Source: DASTCZ01 sp035308165
GTDB lineage: Bacteria; Acidobacteriota; Terriglobia; Acidiferrales; UBA7541
Direction of reading: 5' to 3'
Assembly: GCA_035308165.1 (NCBI GenBank)
Contig: DATGHC010000007.1
Location: 34,702 to 98,701 of the forward strand
Length of the DNA: 64,000 bases
The notes beneath the pieces were generated by a model. The model saw only the letters and a list, made by a program, of their open reading frames with translations. It did not search any database and was not told the origin of the DNA. This document shows, in pieces, positions 18,426 to 26,897 of the stretch (position 1 is its first letter; each line of letters starts with the position of its first letter). A program made the position numbers and the translations under genes.

Positions 18426-18839
18426 ATGCCGCGAAAAATGACAATCGGAAGGCTTGCGTTCCTTTTTCTTGTTGGCGCACTAGCGTTGATATTGGCGATT
18501 GGCTACGCCTTCGCGCAGGAAAAGACGAAGAAGTTGCCGCCGCCGGCAAAGCCCATCGATCTTAATTCCGCAACGCTTGATCAGCTGCACAGTCTGCCGG
18601 GGGTGGGGCCGGTAATCGCTCAAAGGATTCTGGACTACCGGAAGAAGAGCGGGCCGTTTCTGCGGGTTGATGATCTCCTGGCCGTGCAGGGAATCAGCGC
18701 GGCACGAATAGAGAAGATAAGGCCTTACGTGATGGTGAAGGAAGGTGCGACTTCACCGACGAAAGGTGCGCCACCGCCGAAGGGTGCAACACCACCGAAG
18801 AAGGGAACTCCTCAGATTTCACACCCAAGTCTCAATTAA
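18426..18839 (+). CDS. ComEA-like helix-hairpin-helix protein with signal anchor
   Basis: A 137-residue protein starting at ATG 18426 after a GGGGGTG site. Residues 1-32 form a signal peptide or anchor (LAFLFLVGALALILAIGYAFA). A ComEA-type helix-hairpin-helix pair follows (IDLNSATLDQLHSLPGVG, then LAVQGISAARIEKIRPY), a fold that binds DNA without sequence preference. The tail repeats Lys/Gly/Pro units (KGAPPPKGATPPKKGTP). ComEA holds DNA during uptake in transformation; here it stands alone without comEC in view, so a role in DNA uptake is only plausible. Ends 8 nt from the convergent ribBA. Confidence 0.85.
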   Translation: MPRKMTIGRLAFLFLVGALALILAIGYAFAQEKTKKLPPPAKPIDLNSATLDQLHSLPGVGPVIAQRILDYRKKSGPFLRVDDLLAVQGISAARIEKIRPYVMVKEGATSPTKGAPPPKGATPPKKGTPQISHPSLN

Positions 18840-18847
18840 TCGGGAGC

Positions 18848-20044
18848 CTACAACAGTTGGTGAGTGATTTTGCCGGTGCCGGTGGGAAGCGAGACCTGCT
18901 CGGCGATCGTAATGCCATAACCTTCCAGAGCGACCACCTTGCGCGGGTGATTTGTGAGCACACGGATGTCGGTGAGACCCAGGTCGCGCAGGACTTGTGC
19001 GCCGATGCCGCTTTCGTGCTGGACCATGCGCTGTCGGGCGGCATCGCGGTCGAGTTGGTCGCGCTTGTGGTAAAGGATATTCGGTAGCGAGCCCGCCGCT
19101 GCTGGAGCGGAATCGATGGCGAAGCCCCGGCCGGTGTGATGGAGATAGACGAAGACGCCGCGGCCTTCCGCTGCGATTGCCTCAAGTGAGCGCGCGACAA
19201 TTTCGCGGCAGTCGCAACTTGTTGATGCGAACACATCGCCGGTCAGGCAGTGCGAGTGAACACGGACGAGTGGGGCCGGTCTCACGTCTGATGCGGCCGC
19301 CAAATCGCCTTTGACCAGGGCGATATGCTGCTCGCGATCCACCTCGCTGGTGAAGACGATCATGCGGAAGTCGCCATAGGCAGTGGACAACGGAGATTCC
19401 GCTACGCGCTGGACGCAACGCTCGTGTTGCATACGATAGCTGATGAGCGATGCCACGGTAAGCACCTTCAGGCCGTGCTCGCGGCAGAATTCAATGAGTT
19501 GCGGCACTCGCGCCATGGTGCCGTCGTCATTCATGATTTCGCAGATGACGCCGGCGGGAGTCATGCCCGCGATACGCGCAAGATCCACGGATGCTTCGGT
19601 CTGGCCGGCGCGGACGAGGACGCCGCCGCGACGCGCGCGAAGTGGGAAAATGTGACCGGGGCGGGCGAGATCGGCGGGGCGTGTTGCCGGATCAATCGCA
19701 GCGAGGATGGTGATGGCTCGGTCAGCGGCACTGATGCCGGTGGTCGTACCGCGCTTGGCGTCGATGGATTCGGTGAATGGCGTGCCGTGGGCGGCCGTAT
19801 TCACGTGGGTCATGAGCGGAAGATTTAGTTCATCGCAACGCTCCTCGGTGAGCGTGACGCAGATCAACCCCCGGCCGAACTTGGCCATGAAGTTTATAGC
19901 CTCCGGCGTGACCTTCTCGGCGGCCATGGTGATGTCGCCTTCGTTTTCGCGGTCCTCGTCGTCCACCAGGACTATGGGGCGGCCCTGGCGGAATTCTTCC
20001 GCGGCTTCGTCGACGGTGGCGAATTGGAAGTCGTGTAATCGCAT
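18848..20044 (-). CDS. ribBA: bifunctional DHBP synthase / GTP cyclohydrolase II
   Basis: The 398-residue fusion starts both branches of riboflavin synthesis. The N-terminal half makes 3,4-dihydroxy-2-butanone 4-phosphate from ribulose 5-phosphate (DDEDRENEGDITMAAEKV; RAGQTEASVDLARIAG). The C-terminal half (from about 205) is GTP cyclohydrolase II, with zinc cysteines in CLTGDVFASTSCDCRE and the GRGFAIDSAP-region loop. The later pathway genes ribD and ribE are 8-10 kb away on the same strand; ribH is not in the window. No FMN riboswitch is seen upstream. A CTAGGCCTAG palindrome lies between the Shine-Dalgarno-like GGGGGG and the start. Confidence 0.96.
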   Translation of the reverse strand: MRLHDFQFATVDEAAEEFRQGRPIVLVDDEDRENEGDITMAAEKVTPEAINFMAKFGRGLICVTLTEERCDELNLPLMTHVNTAAHGTPFTESIDAKRGTTTGISAADRAITILAAIDPATRPADLARPGHIFPLRARRGGVLVRAGQTEASVDLARIAGMTPAGVICEIMNDDGTMARVPQLIEFCREHGLKVLTVASLISYRMQHERCVQRVAESPLSTAYGDFRMIVFTSEVDREQHIALVKGDLAAASDVRPAPLVRVHSHCLTGDVFASTSCDCREIVARSLEAIAAEGRGVFVYLHHTGRGFAIDSAPAAAGSLPNILYHKRDQLDRDAARQRMVQHESGIGAQVLRDLGLTDIRVLTNHPRKVVALEGYGITIAEQVSLPTGTGKITHQLL

Positions 20045-20054
20045 CTAGGCCTAG
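20045..20054 (-). repeat. 10-bp palindrome directly before the ribBA start
   Basis: CTAGGCCTAG is perfectly palindromic and fills the space between GGGGGG (20055-20060) and the ribBA ATG. It could be a protein-binding site or chance; there is no second copy nearby. Confidence 0.3.
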
Positions 20055-20160
20055 CCCCCCAAATAGGTAGCCGATTCGATAGGAATTCCACGCCTCTATG
20101 AAGCGGGGCGGGCTACAGAAACCTGTCAGCGAACCAGCGTGCCGGGATAAATATAATACC

Positions 20161-20197
20161 TCAAAACAAAAGGGGCGGCCGAATCTCGGTCGCCCCT
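20161..20197 (-). terminator. intrinsic terminator of the groES-groEL transcript
   Basis: A 12-bp stem (20171-20182 with 20186-20197, one G-T wobble) and 3-nt loop is followed on the minus strand by TTTGTTTTGA. It lies 30 nt past the groEL stop, in the right orientation. Confidence 0.85.
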
Positions 20198-20226
20198 GAT
20201 TTGTATCTGTATGGCCGGAAAGGAGT

Positions 20227-21873
20227 TTAGTACATTCCTCCGCCGCCCATGCCGCCTGCACCGCCGCCATGACCACCTGCGGCTGCACCCTTCTTATCGT
20301 CTTCGCGGATGTCGGCTACCAGAGCTTCGGTGGTCAGCATCAGCGCGGCAACAGACGCTGCGTTCTGCAGCGCGAGCCGGGTAACTTTGGCCGGGTCGAT
20401 CACGCCAACTTTGATGAGATCGGCGTATTCGTCGGTGTCGGCGTTGTAGCCGAAGTTCTCGTCCTTGGAATCGCGGATGCGGCCAACGACGACCGCGCCT
20501 TCGAGTCCGGCATTGAGGACGATTTGACGCAGAGGCTCTTCCAGGGCGCGCTTCACGATATTCACGCCGATGGCCTCATCGCCTTCGAGTTTTAGCTTAT
20601 CGAGTACGGGAATGCAGCGCAGCAAAGCCACGCCGCCGCCGGCAACAATACCTTCCTCGACCGCAGCCTTCGTTGCGTGCATGGCGTCCTCAACGCGAGC
20701 TTTCTTTTCCTTCAGCTCGGTTTCGGTTGCCGCGCCCACTTTGATGACTGCAACGCCGCCGACCAACTTCGCCAACCGCTCCTGCAGTTTTTCGCGGTCG
20801 TAATCCGAAGTGGTCTCCTCGATTTGAGCGCGAATCTGCTTCACGCGCCCTTCGATGTGAGCGGGTTTGCCCGCGCCTTCGACCAGCGTGGTGTTGTCCT
20901 TGTCGATTGTGACCTTCTTGACGCGCCCGAGGTCTTCCATCTTTACGTTCTCGAGCTTGATGCCCAGATCCTCGGTGAGCGCCTTGCCACCGGTCAGAGT
21001 GGCGATGTCTTCCAGCATGGCCTTGCGGCGGTCACCAAAGCCCGGAGCCTTAACCGCTGCGCATTGCAGCGTGCCACGAAGTTTGTTGACCACCAATGTC
21101 GCCAGGGCCTCGCCTTCGACGTCCTCTGCGATGATCAGCAGGGGCTTGCCGGCGCGGGCGACCTGTTCGAGCAAGGGGAGGAGGTCCTTCATCGAGCTGA
21201 TCTTCTTTTCGTTGATCAGGATGAAGGGATCCTCCAGATTGCATTCCATGCGTTCCGGGTCGGTGACGAAGTAAGGTGAAAGGTAACCGCGATCGAATTG
21301 CATACCTTCGACCACTTCAAGCGACGTCTCCATCGTTCGGGATTCCTCGATGGTGATCACGCCATCCTTGCCGACCTTCTTCATTGCTTCGGCGATGATT
21401 TCGCCGATTTGCTTGTCATTGTTGGCGGAAATGGTGCCGACCTGCGCGATCATTTCGCCCTTGACGTCGCGGTGGAGCTTCTTGATTTGTTCAACGGCAG
21501 CTTCCACGGCGCGTTCTATACCACGCTTGAGCGCTGTGGGGCTGGCGCCTGCCGCGACGGTCTTCACGCCTTCGCGAAAAATCGCCTGCGCCAGAACGGT
21601 TGCGGTGGTGGTGCCGTCGCCCGCCACATCGGAGGTCTTCGACGCCACTTCGCGCACCATCTGCGCGCCCATGTTTTCGAGCGGATCCTGCAGCTCGATT
21701 TCTTTCGCGACGGTCACGCCGTCCTTGGTAATCACCGGCGCGCCAAACTTCTTTTCAATCACCGCATTGCGGCCCTTGGGGCCGAGGGTGATCTTAACGG
21801 CATCCGCCAGTGCGTTCACCCCGCGCAGGATAGCCTGTCGCGAGTTCTCGCCTGTTACGATCTGCTTCGCCAT
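20227..21873 (-). CDS. groL: chaperonin GroEL (Hsp60)
   Basis: The 548-residue ATP-dependent folding chaperonin, forming double seven-membered rings capped by GroES. The start AKQIVTGENSRQAILRGVN, the ATP-binding DGTTTATVLAQAI and the GGVALLR/VGRIRDSKDENFGYN regions are typical. The C-terminal Gly-Gly-Met tail is present (GGAGGMGGGGMY). It lies 64 nt after groES and is followed by an intrinsic terminator, giving a two-gene operon controlled by the CIRCE element at 22328-22354. Confidence 0.99.
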   Translation of the reverse strand: MAKQIVTGENSRQAILRGVNALADAVKITLGPKGRNAVIEKKFGAPVITKDGVTVAKEIELQDPLENMGAQMVREVASKTSDVAGDGTTTATVLAQAIFREGVKTVAAGASPTALKRGIERAVEAAVEQIKKLHRDVKGEMIAQVGTISANNDKQIGEIIAEAMKKVGKDGVITIEESRTMETSLEVVEGMQFDRGYLSPYFVTDPERMECNLEDPFILINEKKISSMKDLLPLLEQVARAGKPLLIIAEDVEGEALATLVVNKLRGTLQCAAVKAPGFGDRRKAMLEDIATLTGGKALTEDLGIKLENVKMEDLGRVKKVTIDKDNTTLVEGAGKPAHIEGRVKQIRAQIEETTSDYDREKLQERLAKLVGGVAVIKVGAATETELKEKKARVEDAMHATKAAVEEGIVAGGGVALLRCIPVLDKLKLEGDEAIGVNIVKRALEEPLRQIVLNAGLEGAVVVGRIRDSKDENFGYNADTDEYADLIKVGVIDPAKVTRLALQNAASVAALMLTTEALVADIREDDKKGAAAGGHGGGAGGMGGGGMY

Positions 21874-21937
21874 GAGACTTCTTCCTCCTAGAGATTAGTA
21901 AACGAAATCTGTAAACCGCGGGCTTAGGCCTGCGGAG

Positions 21938-22258
21938 TTACTTCCTGCCACCCGCTGCCTTTGCCGCGCCGCTGAGCTTCGCCAGGATTTCGTCCTCGCG
22001 AAGGATGAGATATTCCTGCTCTTCGATTTTAATTTCGGAGCCGCTGTATTTGCCGAACAGGATGCGGTCGCCGGCTTTGACGTCGAGAGGGACGCGTGAG
22101 CCCTTCTCGATTTTGCCTTCGCCGACGGCGATGACTTCGCCTTCCTGCGGTTTTTCCTTGGCCGTGTCGGGGATGATGATTCCGCCCTTCACAGTTTCCT
22201 TCTCTTCAATCCGCTTGACCAGAACTCGGTCGTGCAGGGGAGTGATATGTACTGCCAT
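21938..22258 (-). CDS. groS: co-chaperonin GroES (Hsp10)
   Basis: A 106-residue lid for GroEL, slightly longer than the usual 95-97. Typical features are ITPLHDRVLVKRIEEKET, the mobile loop around VKGGIIIPDTAKEKPQEG, and GDRILFGKYSGSEIKIEEQE. The C-terminus has a short Ala/Lys extension (LSGAAKAAGGRK). It is the first gene of the groES-groEL operon, with a leader of about 88 nt from the predicted start. Confidence 0.98.
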   Translation of the reverse strand: MAVHITPLHDRVLVKRIEEKETVKGGIIIPDTAKEKPQEGEVIAVGEGKIEKGSRVPLDVKAGDRILFGKYSGSEIKIEEQEYLILREDEILAKLSGAAKAAGGRK

Positions 22259-22327
22259 TGTCTCGTGCCCTCCGTAGCGTAGATCGGAATGTAGTTCTTT
22301 CTTGGTTGTGGGAACCTGAGAGATGGG

Positions 22328-22354
22328 TTAGCACTCCTCAGGTGCGAGTGCTAA
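22328..22354 (-). promoter_or_regulatory. CIRCE operator (HrcA binding site)
   Basis: TTAGCACTC, a 9-nt spacer and GAGTGCTAA form the exact consensus CIRCE inverted repeat. It overlaps the predicted transcription start of groES-groEL. HrcA binds it to repress chaperone genes until heat shock; hrcA is not in this window. Confidence 0.96.
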
Positions 22355-22381
22355 TATAGTCGGTAAAGAACTCCATGTCAA
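22353..22381 (-). promoter_or_regulatory. sigma-70 promoter of groES-groEL
   Basis: On the minus strand TTGACA (22381-22376) and TATATT (22358-22353) are 17 nt apart, close to consensus. The initiation site falls within CIRCE, fitting repression by occlusion. Confidence 0.85.
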
Positions 22382-22401
22382 GTGAGTTCACGACACTCAA
22401 C

Positions 22402-22423
22402 TGTTGAAAACTGATTTTAGACA
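22402..22423 (+). promoter_or_regulatory. candidate enhancer dyad for the NtrC-type regulator
   Basis: An inverted repeat of the form TGT-N2-AAAA-N4-TTTT-N2-ACA, centred about 93 bp upstream of the start predicted from the sigma-54 motif. Position and shape fit a site for the sigma-54 activator encoded just downstream. Confidence 0.4.
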
Positions 22424-22479
22424 ATACCGTAACAATCCTATTTTCAATCACTTATCTAGTGTCGGAAAAAGGTTGCAGT

Positions 22480-22495
22480 TGGCTGTTGCTTTGCA
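22480..22495 (+). promoter_or_regulatory. candidate sigma-54 promoter of the kinase-regulator operon
   Basis: TGGCTG, five bases, then TTGCA: the GG and GC pairs are 12 nt apart as in the -24/-12 consensus (TGGCAC-N5-TTGC). The start would be near 22506, 27 nt before the kinase ATG. The second gene of the operon encodes a sigma-54 activator with an intact GAFTGA loop, which supports autoregulation. Confidence 0.6.
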
Positions 22496-22532
22496 GTAAG
22501 GCTGATGGCTAGAATCCGAGGCACTTAGTGCG

Positions 22533-24575
22533 ATGTACTACATATTCCTACGTGCGGCCTCAATGGTTGCCGCGACGATCGGCACCCTTTCCTACCTATT
22601 CTTGATGATTTTGATAGTTGGTTACCGACGCCCTCGAACATTTGAGCGCGTTTTCTTCTTTCTCATGCTCGCTTTGTTCCTCTTCTACGCTGGTGCGCTC
22701 TTAAGCTTGAATGGCAGTCTTTACTACGAGGGACGCATACCGGCTGGTACGGAGAGATTCTCCGCGATTCTGATGAGTGTTGGATTGGTCCTTCTGCCCG
22801 GGTTGCTCTTACACACGCATCTTACCTACGACCGATTGCAAGCCAAAGCGCCGATGAAATTCGCGCAGAGAATTCTGATTGTAGTTGGCTATGCGCCAGG
22901 CTTCTTGATTGCGCTTTGGTTAGTCACGGAAACCTATGGTTACTTCAATTCTGCATGGAACATCGGAATCACAACAATCAATCGGCCATTCTTGGCATGG
23001 TCTATTTGGCTCATCGCGACTCTCGTCATCTGCACGAATTTCCAATTACGGTTTGCGCGCCTGGACCAAAAAGCAGCGACCGAATCTGAACGCACATTTT
23101 CAAAAGTTCGATTTCACCACTTTCTCTCAATTTGGTTGGCCGTCCTCGGACTAGCCGTTATTTACGTGTTATTCGGTATGGGAGTTTACAACCCTAGTAA
23201 CGAGCTGGCCCTGACCTTGATGCTCGCCGCGGGTGCAGTCCCCGGCGCGTTTATTTGCTACGCGATCGTGCGGTTCAACATTCTCGAAATTGGCGCGCAA
23301 AGGAATCTGGTTTACTCCGTATCGGCGGCGTTTCTCGCGCTGCTCTACCTCGGCGCCGTGCGTCGAGTGAGTGGATTACTTGAACCTGTGCTTCCTCCCG
23401 AGGCGACTTCAGCAATTCTGTTATTCATTCTTGTCGGATTCTTCGAGCCACTGCAGAGAGTTACTAGCCGGTTGCTCAAGCGCGGATTTCAGGAGCAGGT
23501 AGATCGACTGCAGAGACTAAGTTCCGAGTTGCAGCGGGAGGCGCAGCATGGAGACATGGGCCGGCTGATCGCGTTCGCCGAGGAAAGTATCAAGAAAGAA
23601 TTTGGACTGGAGGAAGTGCGGATTCGATTGAGCGGGAAGGGAGCGGAGAATGTAACTCAGGAGAGCAGCTCACCTAAGGATATTGAGAAGTCGCGACCAA
23701 CATGGGCGGGGCAGCCCGTGCGGCTACTTTTGGGAAAAGCAGGCGCGGATATTGGGGAATTGGAGGCGGTGCCCATCGGATCGGCAATTTCGGGAGAGAC
23801 GTCAGCGGCGATGGATTTTCTGGCGGAGCAATTGCCGGCGGTGATTGAACTTTGCCGATTGATTGAGCAGAAGCTGGTGCTCGAAAGGGAGTTGGATGAG
23901 CGAGAGCGGTTGGCGCTGGTGGGCCAAATGGCCACCAGCATTTCGCACAATCTGAAGAATCCGCTGGGCTCGATGAAGACCGTGTTGCAGGTGCAGCTCG
24001 AAAGCGCTGATCTGCCAGCTGAGGCGCGGCGCGATTTGACGATGGTGGTGGGCGAGATCGACCGTCTGGGGGTGAAGCTCAATCAGCTGCTGCGATACGC
24101 GCGGCCCGCAGTACGAGCGGGCGCAGGACCGCAGCGCGCCGAGGTGGGCATCGTGGCGGAACAAGTGGTTTCACTGCTACGGCACGAAGCTGACCGGCGC
24201 CGCTGTGCACTTTCCCTGACTGATGATTCAGGGGGAGCGGCAGTTCGCGGCTCGGAAGAACCACTTACGGACATCCTGAGCAACCTGATCGTGAACGCTA
24301 TCGAAGCGGTAGCCGAAGGCGGACGCGTCGTTGTGAGCCTGGCGTGCGACGGCGCAAATGCTGTTTTGGAGATTGCAGACGATGGACCGGGAATTCCCGC
24401 TGAATACCACGAGCGGTTGTTTCAGCCGTTCTTCACGACGAAGCCCAGCGGGACCGGGCTGGGGCTCGCCATCGTCGAACGGCGCGTGACGGAATTGGGA
24501 GGGTCGATTCATTGGGAGAGCCCTGCGGCGGGCGGGCGCGGGGCGCGATTTAGGGTGCGCCTGCCGGCAGCGTGA
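22533..24575 (+). CDS. membrane sensor histidine kinase (NtrB-like core)
   Basis: A 680-residue kinase. The first 300 residues hold about seven or eight membrane helices and no large periplasmic loop, so the signal is probably sensed in or near the membrane. A GAF-like linker (about 330-430) follows. The dimerisation domain has phospho-acceptor His472 in SISHNLKNPLGSM. The ATPase domain shows N-box NLIVNAIEA, G1 DDGPGIP, F-box FQPFFTTK and G2 GTGLGLAI. The gene is followed 13 nt later by its NtrC-type regulator, with GAGGAG between them. A candidate sigma-54 promoter precedes it. Confidence 0.93.
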   Translation: MYYIFLRAASMVAATIGTLSYLFLMILIVGYRRPRTFERVFFFLMLALFLFYAGALLSLNGSLYYEGRIPAGTERFSAILMSVGLVLLPGLLLHTHLTYDRLQAKAPMKFAQRILIVVGYAPGFLIALWLVTETYGYFNSAWNIGITTINRPFLAWSIWLIATLVICTNFQLRFARLDQKAATESERTFSKVRFHHFLSIWLAVLGLAVIYVLFGMGVYNPSNELALTLMLAAGAVPGAFICYAIVRFNILEIGAQRNLVYSVSAAFLALLYLGAVRRVSGLLEPVLPPEATSAILLFILVGFFEPLQRVTSRLLKRGFQEQVDRLQRLSSELQREAQHGDMGRLIAFAEESIKKEFGLEEVRIRLSGKGAENVTQESSSPKDIEKSRPTWAGQPVRLLLGKAGADIGELEAVPIGSAISGETSAAMDFLAEQLPAVIELCRLIEQKLVLERELDERERLALVGQMATSISHNLKNPLGSMKTVLQVQLESADLPAEARRDLTMVVGEIDRLGVKLNQLLRYARPAVRAGAGPQRAEVGIVAEQVVSLLRHEADRRRCALSLTDDSGGAAVRGSEEPLTDILSNLIVNAIEAVAEGGRVVVSLACDGANAVLEIADDGPGIPAEYHERLFQPFFTTKPSGTGLGLAIVERRVTELGGSIHWESPAAGGRGARFRVRLPAA

Positions 24576-24588
24576 GGAGAACAACCTA

Positions 24589-25995
24589 ATGCCCACAAAA
24601 ACAATTCTGATCGTGGATGATGAGCCATCCGCTCGTTACGCGCAGCGGCGAGCGTTGGAACACTCGTATCGAATTGCGGAAGCAGACAGCGTTGCCGCGG
24701 CGCGGGAAGCGGTAGTGCGGGAGCGTCCGGAACTGGTTCTTCTGGATATAGTGATGAATGATGAAGATGGGCTTTCCTTTCTGCGTTGGATGCGCGAGCA
24801 GGGGCATGAGGAGCCGGTGATTGTGGTTTCCGCTCTGGATAATGCGCGGACGGCTGTGGATGCGTTGAAACTTGGCGCGGCGGATTACCTGGTGAAGGGA
24901 TTCGACATAGAAGAACTGCGAAAGCGTGTCGAAAACATGATGCGTCTGGCAACACTGGAGCGAGAAAACTCGCGACTCCGCGAGCGGCTGGTGACCGAAG
25001 GGCAATTTGGTCCGATGCTGGGGAGCACACCCGAAATGCGGAAGCTTTTTGAGATGGCCGCGCGAGTCGCCGAGACGGATGCGACGGTGTTGATCCTGGG
25101 AGAGAGCGGGACGGGTAAGGATTTGTTGGCACAGGAAATCCATGCGCGGTCGCCGCGCGCGGGGCGGCCGTTTGTGGCCGTGAACTGCGCGGCGCTGCCC
25201 GAAAACTTGATTGAATCGGAATTATTTGGATTCGAGAAGGGAGCGTTCACGGGCGCCGCGCAACAGAAAAAGGGGAAATTTGAGCTGGCCAGCGGAGGGA
25301 CGCTCTTCCTGGACGAAATCGGGGACATGAATCCGGTAACACAAGCGAAAGTCCTTCGAGCGCTGGAAAATCGCGTGATTGAGCGGCTGGGCGGAACGCA
25401 ATCGATCCCCGTGGACGTGCGCGTAATCAGCGCAACGCACCGGGACTTGCCCACGGAAATCGCGGCGGGACGGTTCCGAGAGGATTTGTATTACCGTTTG
25501 CACGTGGTGACGCTGGAAGTGCCGCCGCTGCGCGCGCGCAAAGAAGATATTCCCTTGCTGGCTGCGGCGTTTGTGAAGCTGCATGGCTCAAAGGCGGACC
25601 GCGTTGCGGACCTGGGCAGGGAAGCAATGGACGCAATTCAGAGATACGACTGGCCCGGAAACGTCCGTGAGCTGAAGAATGTGCTGGAGCGAAGTATGAT
25701 TTTCGCACGCGGCGAGGAGATCCAGACCGCCGATTTGCCGGAGGAGATTACCAGCAGCGGAGGAGGGCAATCGCGTCCGAGTACAACCCGCAGAGAAGAG
25801 CTTCCGCTCTCCGAACCCGATTTCCGTGACGCGAAGCGCAAATTCGAGATTGCCTACATTACTCGCCAGCTGGATCACAATAAGTGGAATGTCTCGCGGA
25901 CCGCGGCGGCGATTGGGCTGCACCGGCAGAGCTTGCAGGAAAAGTTGCGTGAATTGGGGATTCGCAGGCCGGGGCGTGCCTCGGCTGAAGAATAG
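24589..25995 (+). CDS. sigma-54-dependent response regulator, NtrC family
   Basis: A 468-residue three-domain activator. The receiver domain has phospho-acceptor Asp53 in LVLLDIVMND. The AAA+ domain shows Walker A GESGTGKD, the sigma-54 contact loop GAFTGA, Walker B-type GGTLFLDEIGD and an arginine-finger region after PTEIAAGRFREDLYYRL. The C-terminal Fis-type helix-turn-helix is NVSRTAAAIGLHRQSLQEKL. It is expected to open sigma-54 promoters when phosphorylated by the adjacent kinase. The target genes cannot be read from sequence, but its own operon is a candidate. Confidence 0.96.
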   Translation: MPTKTILIVDDEPSARYAQRRALEHSYRIAEADSVAAAREAVVRERPELVLLDIVMNDEDGLSFLRWMREQGHEEPVIVVSALDNARTAVDALKLGAADYLVKGFDIEELRKRVENMMRLATLERENSRLRERLVTEGQFGPMLGSTPEMRKLFEMAARVAETDATVLILGESGTGKDLLAQEIHARSPRAGRPFVAVNCAALPENLIESELFGFEKGAFTGAAQQKKGKFELASGGTLFLDEIGDMNPVTQAKVLRALENRVIERLGGTQSIPVDVRVISATHRDLPTEIAAGRFREDLYYRLHVVTLEVPPLRARKEDIPLLAAAFVKLHGSKADRVADLGREAMDAIQRYDWPGNVRELKNVLERSMIFARGEEIQTADLPEEITSSGGGQSRPSTTRREELPLSEPDFRDAKRKFEIAYITRQLDHNKWNVSRTAAAIGLHRQSLQEKLRELGIRRPGRASAEE

Positions 25996-26093
25996 ACCTG
26001 GAATTGCGCCGCTTGAAGATGAAAAAAGTTTGCTTCCCAACTGCGGCTCGCTGAGAATGGATGGATTGGTGTAGAGATATTCGAGGGAGTTTC

Positions 26094-26858
26094 GTGGGCG
26101 AGAAATACATCGAATTCATCGGTGTATCAAAGGCGTTTGCCGACCACCCTGTGCTCGATAATGTGAGTTTTCAAGTCGAGCGGGGCCAGACGGCGGTCAT
26201 CATGGGCCGGAGCGGCGTCGGCAAATCGGTTTCCCTGAAGCACATCATGGGATTCCTGAAGCCGGACGCCGGTCGAATCATCGTGGCGGGCCAGGACATA
26301 ACGGACATGGATGAAGATCAGCTTGTGAGTATTCGCAAGCGGGTCACCATGGTTTTCCAGTCAGGCGCGCTGTTTGATTCGCTCACGGTTGGCGAAAACA
26401 TTGCTTTTCCGCTCGAGGAACACGAAACCATAACCGCCGATGAAATTGACGCGCGTGTGCGCGAGCTCGCTGAGATGCTCGAGGTTACCGATCAGCTCGA
26501 CCGGCTTCCGTCGGAGTTGAGCACCGGCACGAAGCGCAACGTTGCCATCGCGCGGGCGCTGGCGCAGGATCCCGAAGCAATTCTCTATGACGAGCCCACA
26601 ACGATGGTGGACCCGTTGATGGCCACACACACCGGCGATCTGATTTTAAAGCTCAAGGAGACGCTGCACAAAACATCCATCGTCGTGACGCACGACACGC
26701 ACCTGGCCAAGAAGCTGGGCGACATAGTTATTTTTTTACAAGACGGCCGCGTCAGTTTCTTTGGCCCGTGGAAGGATTTTGAGGCCACGAAGGATCCATT
26801 CCTAAGAAATTTCAGGCTCCTGGACGAACTCATCCCCGAGCTGGATGTGACCGCGTGA
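26094..26858 (+). CDS. ABC transporter ATPase, MlaF-like, orphan
   Basis: About 254 residues from GTG 26094 (GAGGGA upstream); starting further up at ATG 26061 would add an unconserved lead. Walker A is GRSGVGKS, Walker B AILYDEPTTMVDP, and the H-loop VVTHD. The best family match by pattern is MlaF/Ttg2A, the ATPase of phospholipid or toluene-tolerance transporters. The signature loop is LSTGTKRNVAIARAL instead of the usual LSGGM(R/Q)RRV, an unusual change. No MlaE permease or MlaD protein is adjacent; the next gene is an APC-type permease that does not use ABC ATPases. Confidence 0.85.
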   Translation: MGEKYIEFIGVSKAFADHPVLDNVSFQVERGQTAVIMGRSGVGKSVSLKHIMGFLKPDAGRIIVAGQDITDMDEDQLVSIRKRVTMVFQSGALFDSLTVGENIAFPLEEHETITADEIDARVRELAEMLEVTDQLDRLPSELSTGTKRNVAIARALAQDPEAILYDEPTTMVDPLMATHTGDLILKLKETLHKTSIVVTHDTHLAKKLGDIVIFLQDGRVSFFGPWKDFEATKDPFLRNFRLLDELIPELDVTA

Positions 26859-26897
26859 AGCGGGCAAGCCAGTCTCTCCGCGCATTAAAGTGAACGA

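Noticed and set aside
20045..20170. Possible FMN riboswitch before ribBA
   Set aside because: The conserved RFN core segments are not present.
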